Below are positions 33,866-42,870 of a stretch of 64,000 nt of DNA, in pieces; within the stretch, counting starts at the first letter, position 1; every line of letters starts with the position of its first letter. The stretch is from positions 1,560,001 through 1,624,000 of the forward strand of contig NZ_OY761823.1 in NCBI RefSeq assembly GCF_963664965.1, in the 5' to 3' direction. Both the position numbers and the translations under genes were made by a program. Source of the DNA: an uncultured Pseudodesulfovibrio sp. (GTDB lineage Bacteria > Desulfobacterota > Desulfovibrionia > Desulfovibrionales > Desulfovibrionaceae). Below the pieces are notes generated by a model, which searched no databases, was not told the DNA's origin, and saw only the letters and a list, made by a program, of their open reading frames with translations.

Positions 33866-35755
33866 ATGAATGAGTCGCCCACCATACTGTCGCGAATAAA
33901 GAAACCTGCTGACATCAAGCTGCTGTCCATTGACGAGCTTGAGGTTTTGGCGCAGGAGCTTCGCGATACAATCATTGAAGAAGTGTCCGGTCATGGCGGC
34001 CACCTCGCTCCGTCGCTCGGTGTGATCGAGTTGACGCTGGCCCTATTCAAGTCTTTTGACATGGAAGAGGACAAGCTCGTCTGGGACGTCGGGCATCAGG
34101 CCTACGCCCACAAACTGCTCACCGGGCGGGCCGACAGATTTCATACGTTGCGCCAGAAAGACGGCATCAGCGGTTTTCCGCGCATTTCCGAATCTCCGTA
34201 TGACCACTTCGGCGTGGGGCATTCCTCCACTTCCATTTCCGCTGCGCTGGGCATGGCCATGGCGCGTGATCTCAAGGGCGAGGACAATGAAGTCATCGCG
34301 GTCATCGGCGATGGCTCGCTGACCGCAGGCATGGCGTTCGAGGGGCTGAATCAGGCGGGTGACCTCGGCCGCAAGATGGTGGTCGTGCTCAACGACAATG
34401 AAATGTCCATTTCCCGCAATGTGGGCGCGCTTTCCCAGTTCCTCAGCCGCAAGATGACCACGCCGTTTTTGCAGCGCCTGAAAAGTGATGTTGAAGGACT
34501 CCTCGGCACCATCCCGAAGATCGGTGACGATCTGGCCGGATATGCCAAGCGCTACGGTGATTCCGTGAAGAGCTTTTTCACGCCCGGTATGCTGTTTGAA
34601 GCCTTTCATTTCACCTACGTCGGTCCCATTGACGGGCATAACACCGCGCAGATGATCAAGGTTTTCGATGAAATAAAGCAGCTCGACAAACCCGCTCTCG
34701 TTCACGTCATGACGACCAAGGGCAAAGGTTACGAGCCTGCCGAGTCCGACCCGACCCACTTTCACGGTGTGGGCAAGTTCATTCCCGAGACCGGCCTTGC
34801 CCGCAAGTTTTCCGGTTCCGGCCTGCCGTCCTATACGTCCATTTTTGGTTCCACTCTCTGCAATCTGGCCGAGCGTGACGAAACCATCATGGCTATTACC
34901 GCCGCCATGCCCGAAGGGACCGGCACGGAATGCTTCCGCAAGAATTTCCCCGAGCGTTTTGTTGATGTCGGTATCTGCGAACAGCACGCCGTCACCTTTG
35001 CCGCCGGACTGGCCACGCAGGGATACAAACCCGCTGTGGCAATTTATTCCACCTTCCTGCAACGCGCATACGATCAGGTGGTCCATGATGTCTGCCTGCA
35101 AAATCTCAATGTGAATTTCTTCCTGGATCGCGGCGGACTGGTCGGCGAGGACGGAGCCACCCATCACGGTGTCTTCGATTTCAGCTACCTGCGCCATATT
35201 CCGAACCTTGTCTGCATGGCTCCCAAGGATGAGGCCGAACTCGCGCAGATGATGGCCACTGCTTTTGCTTACGACGGTCCGTGCGCCATGCGGTATCCGC
35301 GCGGTACGGGCGTCGGGGCCAAGGTGTCCAAGACGCCTCGAAAGATCGCCATAGGCAAGGGCGAACTTGTCCGTGAAGGCAAGGACGCCGTCATCATTAC
35401 CCTTGGTTCCCGCGTCTACCCGGCCCTTGAGGCTGCCATGGATTTGGAAAAGGAAGGGATGGACGTGGCGGTTTTCAACACCCGATTTATCAAGCCGCTA
35501 CCGAAAAAACAGCTTCTTGAACTGGCTGCCGATTTCCAAAAGATACTGTTTGTCGAGGAAAATGCTCTCGCGGGCGGGTTCGGTTCTGCTGTTCTTGAGA
35601 TGTTTGTCGAGGAAGAGGTGCTGAACGGGCATGACATCAAACTGCTTGGTGTTCCGGATGAATTCATCGAACATGGTACGCAGACAGAATTGCGAGCCAT
35701 GTTGGGGATTGATTCCACCGGCATGAAGAAGGTCTTGAAGGAAATGCTGAATTAA
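33866..35755 (+). CDS. dxs: 1-deoxy-D-xylulose-5-phosphate synthase
   Basis: A 629-residue thiamine-diphosphate enzyme that joins pyruvate and glyceraldehyde-3-phosphate, the first step of the MEP pathway. The ThDP signature is seen in VIGDGSLTAGMAFEGLNQAG, with HGGHLAPSLG at the N-terminus and the transketolase pyrimidine and C-terminal domains in order. The ATG at 33866 (MNESPTILSRIKKPADIK) is 51 bases after ispA. Confidence 0.97.
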   Translation: MNESPTILSRIKKPADIKLLSIDELEVLAQELRDTIIEEVSGHGGHLAPSLGVIELTLALFKSFDMEEDKLVWDVGHQAYAHKLLTGRADRFHTLRQKDGISGFPRISESPYDHFGVGHSSTSISAALGMAMARDLKGEDNEVIAVIGDGSLTAGMAFEGLNQAGDLGRKMVVVLNDNEMSISRNVGALSQFLSRKMTTPFLQRLKSDVEGLLGTIPKIGDDLAGYAKRYGDSVKSFFTPGMLFEAFHFTYVGPIDGHNTAQMIKVFDEIKQLDKPALVHVMTTKGKGYEPAESDPTHFHGVGKFIPETGLARKFSGSGLPSYTSIFGSTLCNLAERDETIMAITAAMPEGTGTECFRKNFPERFVDVGICEQHAVTFAAGLATQGYKPAVAIYSTFLQRAYDQVVHDVCLQNLNVNFFLDRGGLVGEDGATHHGVFDFSYLRHIPNLVCMAPKDEAELAQMMATAFAYDGPCAMRYPRGTGVGAKVSKTPRKIAIGKGELVREGKDAVIITLGSRVYPALEAAMDLEKEGMDVAVFNTRFIKPLPKKQLLELAADFQKILFVEENALAGGFGSAVLEMFVEEEVLNGHDIKLLGVPDEFIEHGTQTELRAMLGIDSTGMKKVLKEMLN

Positions 35756-35782
35756 GACCGGTTTTGATAATGAATTGAAAAA

Positions 35783-35817
35783 AGGCTGCCTCCATCAAGT
35801 ATGGAGACAGCCTTTTT
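35783..35817. terminator. Bidirectional terminator between dxs and the YchJ gene
   Basis: The stem AGGCTGCCTCCAT/ATGGAGACAGCCT (one mismatch) is flanked by A-rich sequence on the left and five T on the right, between convergent genes. Confidence 0.88.
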
Positions 35818-35835
35818 CTGTTCAGTCGGGCTGGG

Positions 35836-36324
35836 CTATCTGCCGCAGCACTTCTTGTACTTTTTGCCGGACCCGCAGGGGCAGGGCTCGTTGCGGCCGA
35901 TCTTCTTTTCCTTTTTGATGGGCGGGCCGGAAACCATCTGGCCCTCGACATAGCGCCAGTTGTCGTCGATACGACGAAAGTACGAGCGTTCACGGTGTGT
36001 GCATTCTTCACCGTCGATGGAGTATTTCGCGGAGAATTCGACAATGCCTTCTTCCTCGCCTTCGCCACCGGCCCAGGTGTCGTGAACTTCGAGTCCCAGC
36101 CATTCAGCCTTCTCGGCCCAGGCCTTGACGGATTCCTCGTCATGGTCCTTGAGTGCCTCGGGTGCGAGGGATTCGTTCAGGTAGGGCAGGGACTTTTCCA
36201 CGTAGGCGGAATAGCGGGCACGCATGAGCGCTTCGGCCGTGGGGGCCGGTTTCTTGCCGGAAATGTATGGTTCGCAGCAGTCGATGTGTTCCTTTCCGGA
36301 ACCGCAGGGACATGGTTTGGTCAT
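35836..36324 (-). CDS. YchJ-family protein with two SEC-C zinc motifs
   Basis: A 162-residue protein starting [17 protein letters not shown] and ending [17 protein letters not shown], i.e. a CPCGSG SEC-C knuckle at both ends around the YchJ middle domain ([19 protein letters not shown]). SEC-C motifs bind zinc and often mediate contact with SecB or ribosomes. The ATG at 36324 has AAGGATG upstream. The function of YchJ proteins is not established. Confidence 0.92.
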   Translation of the reverse strand: MTKPCPCGSGKEHIDCCEPYISGKKPAPTAEALMRARYSAYVEKSLPYLNESLAPEALKDHDEESVKAWAEKAEWLGLEVHDTWAGGEGEEEGIVEFSAKYSIDGEECTHRERSYFRRIDDNWRYVEGQMVSGPPIKKEKKIGRNEPCPCGSGKKYKKCCGR

Positions 36325-36434
36325 AATGACATCCTTTGTATGAGTTTGTGCGGGGATTGTATAGAAAGGGCGGGCTGTGTCAATTATGTTGTGCAGGGGT
36401 TGCATGGAAATGAAAGGCGTGGCAGACAGCGGGG

Positions 36435-36863
36435 ATGTTGCGTATCACCGAGAAAGTTATCATTCCGTATGAGGAAATACGATTCATTACGTCGCGGAGT
36501 TCCGGGCCGGGAGGCCAGCATGTGAATACCGCTGACACGCGTGTGACGCTGTTGTTCAACGTGGACAAGAGCCGGAGCCTGACACAGCTGCAAAAGGTGG
36601 CGGTAAAGGGAAAACTGCGGCGTCGTATCGACAAGCGCGGTGTGTTTCGCGTGACATCGCAGCGGTTTCGCAGCCAGAAGTCGAACAAGGATTCAGCCAT
36701 TGAACGGTTTGTCGAGCTGATGCAATGGGCTTTGAAGCCGGTGACGCCGCGCAGGGAGACAGCCGTTCCCAGAAGTTCCAAGCGTAAACGGCTGGACCGC
36801 AAGAAACGGACGAGTGACCGCAAACGCATGCGGAAAACGCCTGACGTGAGCAAGGAATATTAG
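36435..36863 (+). CDS. arfB: Peptidyl-tRNA hydrolase ArfB (YaeJ-type ribosome rescue factor)
   Basis: A 142-residue class-I release-factor-like protein: the GGQ motif lies in [17 protein letters not shown], and the basic tail [21 protein letters not shown] inserts into the empty mRNA channel of stalled ribosomes. There is no codon-recognition domain, which separates ArfB from RF1/RF2. The gene is monocistronic and converges with the glycosyltransferase gene. Confidence 0.93.
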   Translation: MLRITEKVIIPYEEIRFITSRSSGPGGQHVNTADTRVTLLFNVDKSRSLTQLQKVAVKGKLRRRIDKRGVFRVTSQRFRSQKSNKDSAIERFVELMQWALKPVTPRRETAVPRSSKRKRLDRKKRTSDRKRMRKTPDVSKEY

Positions 36864-36895
36864 TTGTTCTTGTGAGTTCGGGCCGGAGACGGCGT

Positions 36896-37891
36896 TTATC
36901 TTTGCTTGGCTGCCTTCAGATATCTCAATCCGAGTTCGCTTTCGCCCAGCGCCTCTGCCCAGTGGAGGTAGACGAGCCGGAGATATTTTGCCCGGATAAC
37001 GGATGCACGTTTGAGGCGTCCCTGAACCGTTGTGTCGTCAAGCGTATCTATGGCATCGAAAAGCGTTGCAGCACGGTGGACGGCGCGATGGCGGGCGTTG
37101 ATTTCCGCATGCCCCGCCTCTGCGATGGCATCACGCCGTTCCGGGTTTTCCAGAAGCTCGCAGACTGTTTCGACAAGGCGGGCGATGTCGTCCGGCGGAT
37201 AGGTGACCAAATGCTTACCGTCCGTGAAGAGACGGGACTGGCCGTGCCCCAGTTCCGGGGTGACAAGACAGGCGCGTGTGGCGAGAGCTTCGAAAACGCG
37301 GAAGTTGAGATCGCCGCGTTCCGCTATGTTGAGAACGACACGGGCGCGTGGAAAAAGTTCTGAGAAGACGCCTTTTTGTACTTCCAGATTCGGGAACCGC
37401 GCTTTCAGTTCCTTGAGAAATGCATATCGTTCCGGCGTGGTTTCCTTGTCCACATTTCCCACGAAAAGCAGGTCCCATTCCTTTTCCGGCGGTATTTCCG
37501 GTGGATACTCGTTACGCAGGGGGTAGGGCGGCAGCCATATGACGTGATCGTGATCAAGGCGCTGCCGGAAGCGGGGCATGTGGTCGCGCAGGCTGACGGC
37601 CACAAGGTCGAATCCCTGTGCATACATGGGGAGCCATGAGTGGATGTGGGAATCTATGGCATAGAAAATCGTGGGGCAGGGGAAATTTTCGATTCCGATC
37701 AGCGGCGGCGGCAGGCTGCGATCCATGTAGATGACGTAATCCGGCTCCTTGCCGCATTTCTCTACAAGATCGTCCCACGTCAGGACACCCGGCTTTTCCA
37801 TGGGAAAATGGACCACGGTAAAGCCGCGTTGTTCGAAAAGGCTGTCGTTGAAGTAGTACCCGCCCACTCTGGCTATGAGGCCTGATGACAC
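36896..37891 (-). CDS. CgeB-like glycosyltransferase
   Basis: A 331-residue protein with a GT-B type pattern. [20 protein letters not shown] marks the start of the second domain, and [19 protein letters not shown] with a later [11 protein letters not shown] marks the nucleotide-sugar site, as in CgeB/DUF3880-type glycosyltransferases. The GTG at 37891 is chosen for its AGGGGA ribosome site; the frame extends to a GTG at 37954 that has no such site. The acceptor is unknown. It may be cotranscribed with the exonuclease gene upstream. Confidence 0.82.
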   Translation of the reverse strand: MSSGLIARVGGYYFNDSLFEQRGFTVVHFPMEKPGVLTWDDLVEKCGKEPDYVIYMDRSLPPPLIGIENFPCPTIFYAIDSHIHSWLPMYAQGFDLVAVSLRDHMPRFRQRLDHDHVIWLPPYPLRNEYPPEIPPEKEWDLLFVGNVDKETTPERYAFLKELKARFPNLEVQKGVFSELFPRARVVLNIAERGDLNFRVFEALATRACLVTPELGHGQSRLFTDGKHLVTYPPDDIARLVETVCELLENPERRDAIAEAGHAEINARHRAVHRAATLFDAIDTLDDTTVQGRLKRASVIRAKYLRLVYLHWAEALGESELGLRYLKAAKQR

Positions 37892-37976
37892 TGTGATTCC
37901 CCTGTTGTCAGTCGAGATTTTCCGGTCTTCCTGAAAATGCAGATTGCATGCCACTGACCGTCATGTGCGGACAGGG

Positions 37977-38603
37977 CTAGTGGACGGCGTCGGGTGTAAG
38001 GCCCAGTTCCCGGAGTGCGACGTACAGTTCGCGGCTGACCCACGCATCCGTGGCAGCGTAGTTCACCTGCTGGGGAGTGAGTTTTTCCTTGGCCCAGTTG
38101 GAGCACTGCGCTGATTTGGAAATTCGGAAGCCGAGCAGATTGGCGGCCATGTTGCGTAATCCATGGGTCTGCATCTTGGCCTTTGCGGAAATGTCGGACA
38201 GATCGATGAATCCGGCTGGAGTGAAATCCGCAAGCCGTTGCAGGCCGAGGATGTCGTCGCGTACGGCAACGCCTGTCTTGATGACGGATTTGTCGGCAAG
38301 CAGATCGCAGAGACCATTGCACATGGGGAGCAGGTTGATCTGGAAAACGTAGGCGTGTGTCTCGGTGGCGAGCTGAACCAGAGACGGCGGTCCGGGTTTG
38401 CGTCCTTTCTTGAATACCGGCCGGGTTTCGGTATCGAAGCCGAGCAGAGGTTCCCCTTCCATCTCCTTGAGCGCTTTGGTGCGTTGTTTTTCCGTGCGGA
38501 CAACCGTCACCGGCCCTTCATAGCGGCGAAGGGGCATGGCGTTGATGTCGTCCTTGGTAAAGGACTTGAGATATTGAGCGGGTATGTCGGGAACCTTTGT
38601 CAT
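37977..38603 (-). CDS. DEDDy 3'-5' exonuclease (RNase D-like)
   Basis: A 208-residue protein with the three exonuclease motifs: LGFDTETRP (Asp and Glu), TGVAVRDDILGLQ (second Asp) and NYAATDAWVSREL (Tyr and Asp). This is the catalytic domain of RNase D without the HRDC domains, a common stand-alone form. It probably trims RNA 3' ends; a DNA substrate is not excluded. The ATG at 38603 is preferred, although it has no strong ribosome site. Confidence 0.88.
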   Translation of the reverse strand: MTKVPDIPAQYLKSFTKDDINAMPLRRYEGPVTVVRTEKQRTKALKEMEGEPLLGFDTETRPVFKKGRKPGPPSLVQLATETHAYVFQINLLPMCNGLCDLLADKSVIKTGVAVRDDILGLQRLADFTPAGFIDLSDISAKAKMQTHGLRNMAANLLGFRISKSAQCSNWAKEKLTPQQVNYAATDAWVSRELYVALRELGLTPDAVH

Positions 38604-38725
38604 GCGGTAAAATCTGTCTCTTTTTGGGCGTTCGCCCGTGAAAGTGGACGGATGGTTGTATATTTCCACCCGGTTCGTCAAGTCTGATGTGAAAAAAAGG
38701 TGTTTTGAAGCGTTTTCCGCGCTGT

Positions 38726-39382
38726 TTATCTATAATCCACTCGGTTTTTTTCACACGGAGCCTTGTTGTAACGCCACCAGTATCTGCCGCTGCATCGTTC
38801 TATCGGTGTGTTTGAATCCTGCCCGAAATTGATGTTTCTGAGCGTCTGTGCAAGGGCTGCCTTTTCAATGGCCGCGGCAGCATCCGTAAGTGAGCCGTTC
38901 TCCATCTCCAGTTCATTAACCTGGTTGGATACTTCGGTAGACAGAAGCGGTTGTGCCGGACTGGCTTTCAGAAAAGCTTGGAATTGCACAAGTGTCTTTG
39001 CCTTGTTGTCGAGGCGGGCGTAGGAAAGGCCCGAATAAAGAAAGGCTTCCCACAACCGGTCATCTTTTTCTGCGGCTTTTGCCATGGTGTCGATGCTTTC
39101 CTGATACCGGCCAGCGTAGTAAAACGACATTCCTGCCTTGGCCAGATTGGAAGCGAACATGGTCGAGCGGGCCGGTGGGGTCTGTGCCAGTCCTTCTGCA
39201 AAGCTGGCTGCTGCTGCGGTGAAATACTGTTTTGCCGCTTCCGGGCGTTTGTATGTATATGCGGACCATGCCCGCTGAAAATTTCTTTCACCGATACGCG
39301 TGGACTGCCATGCAAGGGCGGAAGTGGCGAGGAGTGCGGTGACGAGTAAGCTGGTCAATACTGTAATGGATGTTTTTTTCAT
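38726..39382 (-). CDS. Secreted TPR-like protein of unknown function
   Basis: A 218-residue protein with a signal peptide (MKKTSITVLTSLLVTALLAT, cleavage near ALA-WQ) followed by a helical repeat region (about 30-150) of tetratricopeptide type: AGMSFYYAGRYQESIDTMAKA is one clear repeat. The C-terminal 30 residues contain two cysteines (ERCSGRYWWRYNKAPCEK) that may form a disulfide. No enzyme motif is present. It is 15 bases downstream of 39398-40144 on the same strand and likely cotranscribed with it. Confidence 0.75.
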   Translation of the reverse strand: MKKTSITVLTSLLVTALLATSALAWQSTRIGERNFQRAWSAYTYKRPEAAKQYFTAAAASFAEGLAQTPPARSTMFASNLAKAGMSFYYAGRYQESIDTMAKAAEKDDRLWEAFLYSGLSYARLDNKAKTLVQFQAFLKASPAQPLLSTEVSNQVNELEMENGSLTDAAAAIEKAALAQTLRNINFGQDSNTPIERCSGRYWWRYNKAPCEKNRVDYR

Positions 39383-39397
39383 AGTGACCTCGGAAGG

Positions 39398-40144
39398 TTA
39401 TGGCATGTAAGCCCGTGCAATTCGAAACACGTCATCGTAGGCGAATTTATCGCGGATGGCTAGGGCCATTTCCAGAGCCATGTCCATTTTGCGGCTGGTT
39501 TCAATGACGTTTCTGTCACGGATTCCTTCCAGATGGTTGGCAAGGAAGTCCGCTTCGAAATTATCTATGGCCAGAGAGATTCCTTCGGCAAAGAAGTGGG
39601 AACCGAGGTGGGGAATGAAGCGTTCAAGTTTGTCCTTGCCTTCGCGTCGGGCGAACATGACAAAGAAAAGCAGTTTGACGAGAAGCCGGTCCGTGGCGAT
39701 CTTGTGATTGACCGAGAGCAGGATGTCGAGGTCCACCCCTTTGGGCTTGATGGCATCGAACATGGCGGTTGCCATCTCGAACGCCCTGACTTCACTCATG
39801 AGCGGTTGGGAAAATTTGGAATCCATGCGGACAAGGGTGATGCGTGGGTTTTCACCCGAAGCAATGGCGTAGACAGCCTGTCGCATGAGGTCTATCTTGC
39901 GTTCATAATCTTCCAGCTGGATGTCTTTTTTCACGCGGGCCAAGCGCCGGACCATATTCCGGCTCAGGGATGAGAAGGCGGTTTCCAGAAGGTGAATGAT
40001 GTATGGTTCCTTGGTGTGTGCGATTTCCTCGTCGATGATGGCACGCCCTTTTTTGGTGTCCATGATCTTCTTGATCGACAGCCAGTAGGCTGCCAGCCCT
40101 TCGGTGGGCATTTCGAGGATATCGATCTCTTGCGGCTTCTCCAT
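39398..40144 (-). CDS. Helical cytosolic protein of unknown function
   Basis: A 248-residue protein rich in helix-forming and charged residues, with no signal peptide or membrane helix. Segments such as GLAAYWLSIKKIMDTKKG and FAYDDVFRIARAYMP at the ends look conserved in style, but no family is recognised. The ATG at 40144 begins MEKPQEIDILEMPTEG. It is divergent from lgt, with 115 bases between the starts. Confidence 0.7.
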   Translation of the reverse strand: MEKPQEIDILEMPTEGLAAYWLSIKKIMDTKKGRAIIDEEIAHTKEPYIIHLLETAFSSLSRNMVRRLARVKKDIQLEDYERKIDLMRQAVYAIASGENPRITLVRMDSKFSQPLMSEVRAFEMATAMFDAIKPKGVDLDILLSVNHKIATDRLLVKLLFFVMFARREGKDKLERFIPHLGSHFFAEGISLAIDNFEADFLANHLEGIRDRNVIETSRKMDMALEMALAIRDKFAYDDVFRIARAYMP

Positions 40145-40259
40145 GTTCAGTCGGTCCCGGGGTTGACGTGGCAAACAAAAAATAACACTTTGTGCGTGAT
40201 ACGGCAGTATAGCCGAATTCCAAAAGAAAACAAAGACAACCGTCAGGTTGCAGAATCAT

Positions 40260-41048
40260 ATGCTCACTTACCCCCAATTTGATCCGAACATGATTTCCAT
40301 TGGTCCGCTTCATCTGCGCTGGTACGGCATGATGTACGTTTTCGGCGTGGCGTCCGGCTGGCTGCTCGGAAGATACCGGGCGAGCAAGCCGTGGAACAAC
40401 TGGACCAAACCGCAGATGGACGATTTCATCACTTGGGCCATTGTGGGCGTGGTGGCGGGTGGCCGGTTGGGCTACGTCTTTTTTTACAATGCAGAATATT
40501 ACCTGTCGGAACCGCTCAAGATTTTTGCCGTATGGGAAGGAGGCATGTCGTTTCACGGCGGCCTGCTCGGTGTGATTCTCGCCTGCCTGCTGTTCGGGCG
40601 GGTCAGTAAAAAGAGTCTCACGGAGGTCGGTGATTTCATCGCTCCGCTTGTGCCTCCCGGACTGTTTTTCGGTCGTCTTGGCAATTTCATCAATGCCGAA
40701 CTCTGGGGCCGGTATACTGACGGGCCGTGGGGCATGATCTTTCCCGGTGCCGGAACCATGCCCCGTCACCCCTCGCAGCTGTATGAAGCCGCGCTTGAAG
40801 GCGTGGTCCTGTTTGTCCTGCTCTGGTGGTATTCCTCGAAACCGCGTCCCAAGGGATGCGTCAGCGGTTTGTTCCTGTTGGGATACGGCGTTTTCCGGTT
40901 TATCGTCGAATTTGCCCGTCAGCCGGATGCTCAGCTCGGATTTGTCGCTCTTGACTGGATGTCCATGGGGCAGATTCTCTGTCTGCCCATGATCGCACTG
41001 GGGGCGTTCCTGATCTGGCGGGGGTATGCGCGCGAGAGGCTGGCCTAG
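40260..41048 (+). CDS. lgt: Prolipoprotein diacylglyceryl transferase
   Basis: A 262-residue seven-helix membrane enzyme that transfers diacylglyceryl from phosphatidylglycerol to the lipobox cysteine. Family residues are visible in HLRWYGMMY, GGRLGYVFFY, GGMSFHGGLLG and FFGRLGNFINAELWGR, which holds the essential arginine and Asn-Phe-Ile-Asn block. The ATG at 40260 is chosen; a TTG 12 bases earlier is possible. A predicted lipoprotein is encoded at 56655-57878. Confidence 0.96.
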   Translation: MLTYPQFDPNMISIGPLHLRWYGMMYVFGVASGWLLGRYRASKPWNNWTKPQMDDFITWAIVGVVAGGRLGYVFFYNAEYYLSEPLKIFAVWEGGMSFHGGLLGVILACLLFGRVSKKSLTEVGDFIAPLVPPGLFFGRLGNFINAELWGRYTDGPWGMIFPGAGTMPRHPSQLYEAALEGVVLFVLLWWYSSKPRPKGCVSGLFLLGYGVFRFIVEFARQPDAQLGFVALDWMSMGQILCLPMIALGAFLIWRGYARERLA

Positions 41049-41102
41049 CTGATTGGTCTGGAAGGGACGTGCCGGATTGGAAATACGGCAGCGCGACGTT
41101 GG

Positions 41103-41957
41103 CTACTGTTTCTGCGGATTCGTAGCCGGAACAAGTTCTTCCGAAACAGGCTGTCGCCACAACACCTCGTCCACTGTGACGACAAACAGCTTGTCCCAGT
41201 GTTTTCCCGTCACGAACAGGCGGCCTGATTTTTCATCATACGCAATGCCGTTGGCGACCCCGGCTTCCGGGGAAATCCGTTCTCTGAGCGGAGAGAGGTC
41301 GATCCACGCCTTCACGGTTCCCGAATTCGGGTCGATCACGGCTATGCGGTCGGTTTTCCAGATATTGGCGAGCACCATGCCGCCGACGTATTCCAGTTCG
41401 TTGAGCAGTCGGATCGGTTTGCCCCCGTCGTGGACTGTGACGGAGCCGATGCGGGCAAAGTCTTCCGGACGGTAAAAGCGCAGTCGGTTCGAGCCGGAGC
41501 TGAGGATGAAGCGACTGCCATCGTAAATAAGTCCCCAACCTTCGGTTTTTTCACTGTCCAGCCGGTAGGCGAAGCTTGTCAGGAGTTCGAGTGTGTCGAG
41601 GCTGTGAATGTAGCCGGTTCCCGAAAGCCACGTCAGCATGAAAATCTTGTTTTTGTAGAGCGTGATGCCCTCGGCAAATCGTTTTCTGTCAATTTGAACG
41701 CTGCGGACGTGACGCCCTGTGTCGGGTTCGGACATGACGAGAAAGGATTTGCCGAAGCCGCCTGACGATTCATAGAGGTGCCCGTTGAGATAGAAGAGGC
41801 CCTGTGTCGAGACATCGGTGTCATGGGGAAATTCGGCATGTATCCGGCAGGGATATGTCGGAGCCATGAGCTTTTCCTGTGCGCCGGACGCGAGGGGCAG
41901 GAGAAGGTAGAAAGCGAATGAAATGATGAAAATGAGGCGGGGTGTACGCGCTGTCAT
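41103..41957 (-). CDS. Secreted glutaminyl-peptide cyclotransferase (plant-type beta-propeller)
   Basis: A 284-residue protein with a signal peptide (ends LASGAQ) and the features of five-bladed propeller glutaminyl cyclases: DVSTQGLFYLNGHLYESSG near the N-terminus, then FAEGITLYKNKIFMLTW, LLNELEYVGGMVLANIW and GVANGIAYDEKSGRLFVTGK. These enzymes convert N-terminal glutamine to pyroglutamate in the periplasm or outside the cell. It converges with lgt and is single. Confidence 0.9.
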   Translation of the reverse strand: MTARTPRLIFIISFAFYLLLPLASGAQEKLMAPTYPCRIHAEFPHDTDVSTQGLFYLNGHLYESSGGFGKSFLVMSEPDTGRHVRSVQIDRKRFAEGITLYKNKIFMLTWLSGTGYIHSLDTLELLTSFAYRLDSEKTEGWGLIYDGSRFILSSGSNRLRFYRPEDFARIGSVTVHDGGKPIRLLNELEYVGGMVLANIWKTDRIAVIDPNSGTVKAWIDLSPLRERISPEAGVANGIAYDEKSGRLFVTGKHWDKLFVVTVDEVLWRQPVSEELVPATNPQKQ

Positions 41958-41979
41958 CTGAGTCTCCCTGAAATCGCAG

Positions 41980-42015
41980 GGCGGGATGACACATCAGGGG
42001 ATGCGTCATCCCGCC
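41980..42015 (-). repeat. Long near-perfect hairpin between tetR-type and cyclase genes
   Basis: A 16-pair stem with a four-base loop: GGCGGGATGACACATC (41980-41995) and GATGCGTCATCCCGCC (42000-42015). As minus-strand RNA the only irregularity is one G-U pair; as plus-strand RNA it is an A-C mismatch, so it is built for minus-strand transcripts. There is no T-run, so it is not a standard terminator; it could be a REP-like repeat or an mRNA processing or protection signal. Confidence 0.55.
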
Positions 42016-42089
42016 ACTGGGAGAAGGTCGCAGGAAACCGGGGTGTGGTCAAGGGAGGGTGATCCCGGTCATCCGGCAAAGCGGTCCGG

Positions 42090-42725
42090 CTAACCTTGCT
42101 TGTCCCTTTTGAGGGCTTCCAGTCCTCCAAGGGAAAATCGTGCTGCGTGATCCACAAAAGCGTCGAGATTGGTCTGTACTGGAGGACGTTTCGGCGTCAG
42201 CCTGTCGAGAACGGGCTGTGTCAGCAGATGGTCAAGCATCAGCGCCCATATGTTCGAACTGGCGTACTCCATGGTCAGCCTGTCTGTCTCCGGTCCGAGA
42301 ATGTCGGCGATGATGTCCCGCAGTTCATCGGCGCGCGGCTGGATGCTGCGCTTGGCGATCATGTCCAGATTCTTGCTGGGCTTGGCCATTTCGCGCAGAA
42401 AGATGGCCCATCGCTGAGTGATTTTTTCATTGCCGCGTTCATAGATTTCTCCGGCCAGATCGCGCAGAAAACCATGCAGCCGTTTCTCCGGCGCAATGGT
42501 CGTGTCTACGCTGACCGTGTATTCCCCTTTGGGAAAGACTTCTTCAAGGACTGCCACATACAGGGCTTCCTTGCCGCCGAAGTGGTAGTTGACAGCTGCG
42601 ACATTGGCTTTGGCTTTGCCACAGATGTCACGCACTGTCGCCGCATCGAAACCCTTGTCCGCGAAAACTTCTATGGCCGAGGCCAGAAGTGCATCTTTTG
42701 TGTTGACGTCCTGTTTTTCGTTCAT
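42090..42725 (-). CDS. TetR family transcriptional regulator (CerR-type C-terminus)
   Basis: A 211-residue regulator. The TetR helix-turn-helix is at about residues 8-55 (FADKGFDAATVRDICGKAKANVAAVNYHFGGKEALY). The C-terminal ligand domain has the CerR/DUF1956 pattern around IFLREMAKPSKNLDMI. It is divergent from ispH with 145 bases between the starts; that gap holds nested inverted repeats at 42752-42772 that are candidates for its operator. The ligand is unknown. Confidence 0.9.
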   Translation of the reverse strand: MNEKQDVNTKDALLASAIEVFADKGFDAATVRDICGKAKANVAAVNYHFGGKEALYVAVLEEVFPKGEYTVSVDTTIAPEKRLHGFLRDLAGEIYERGNEKITQRWAIFLREMAKPSKNLDMIAKRSIQPRADELRDIIADILGPETDRLTMEYASSNIWALMLDHLLTQPVLDRLTPKRPPVQTNLDAFVDHAARFSLGGLEALKRDKQG

Positions 42726-42751
42726 AATGATAGTAGTTGCTTTGTTTGGAT

Positions 42752-42772
42752 AACAGTTTGAAACATCTGTTT
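42752..42772. promoter_or_regulatory. Candidate TetR operator in the ispH intergenic region
   Basis: Two overlapping inverted repeats: AACAG (42752-42756) with CTGTT (42767-42771), and AAACA with TGTTT around TC (42761-42772). They lie 27 bases upstream of the regulator's start codon, where an autoregulatory operator would be expected. They could also affect ispH, whose ATG is about 100 bases away. Confidence 0.4.
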
Positions 42773-42870
42773 AAATTTAGTTTATTCCCAATGACGCTGT
42801 TAAAGTCAAGGATTATTTCCGAAGGCACGCCAGCCTTTCGGCTTTTGATTCCTGAAAAAGGAGTTTCGAT

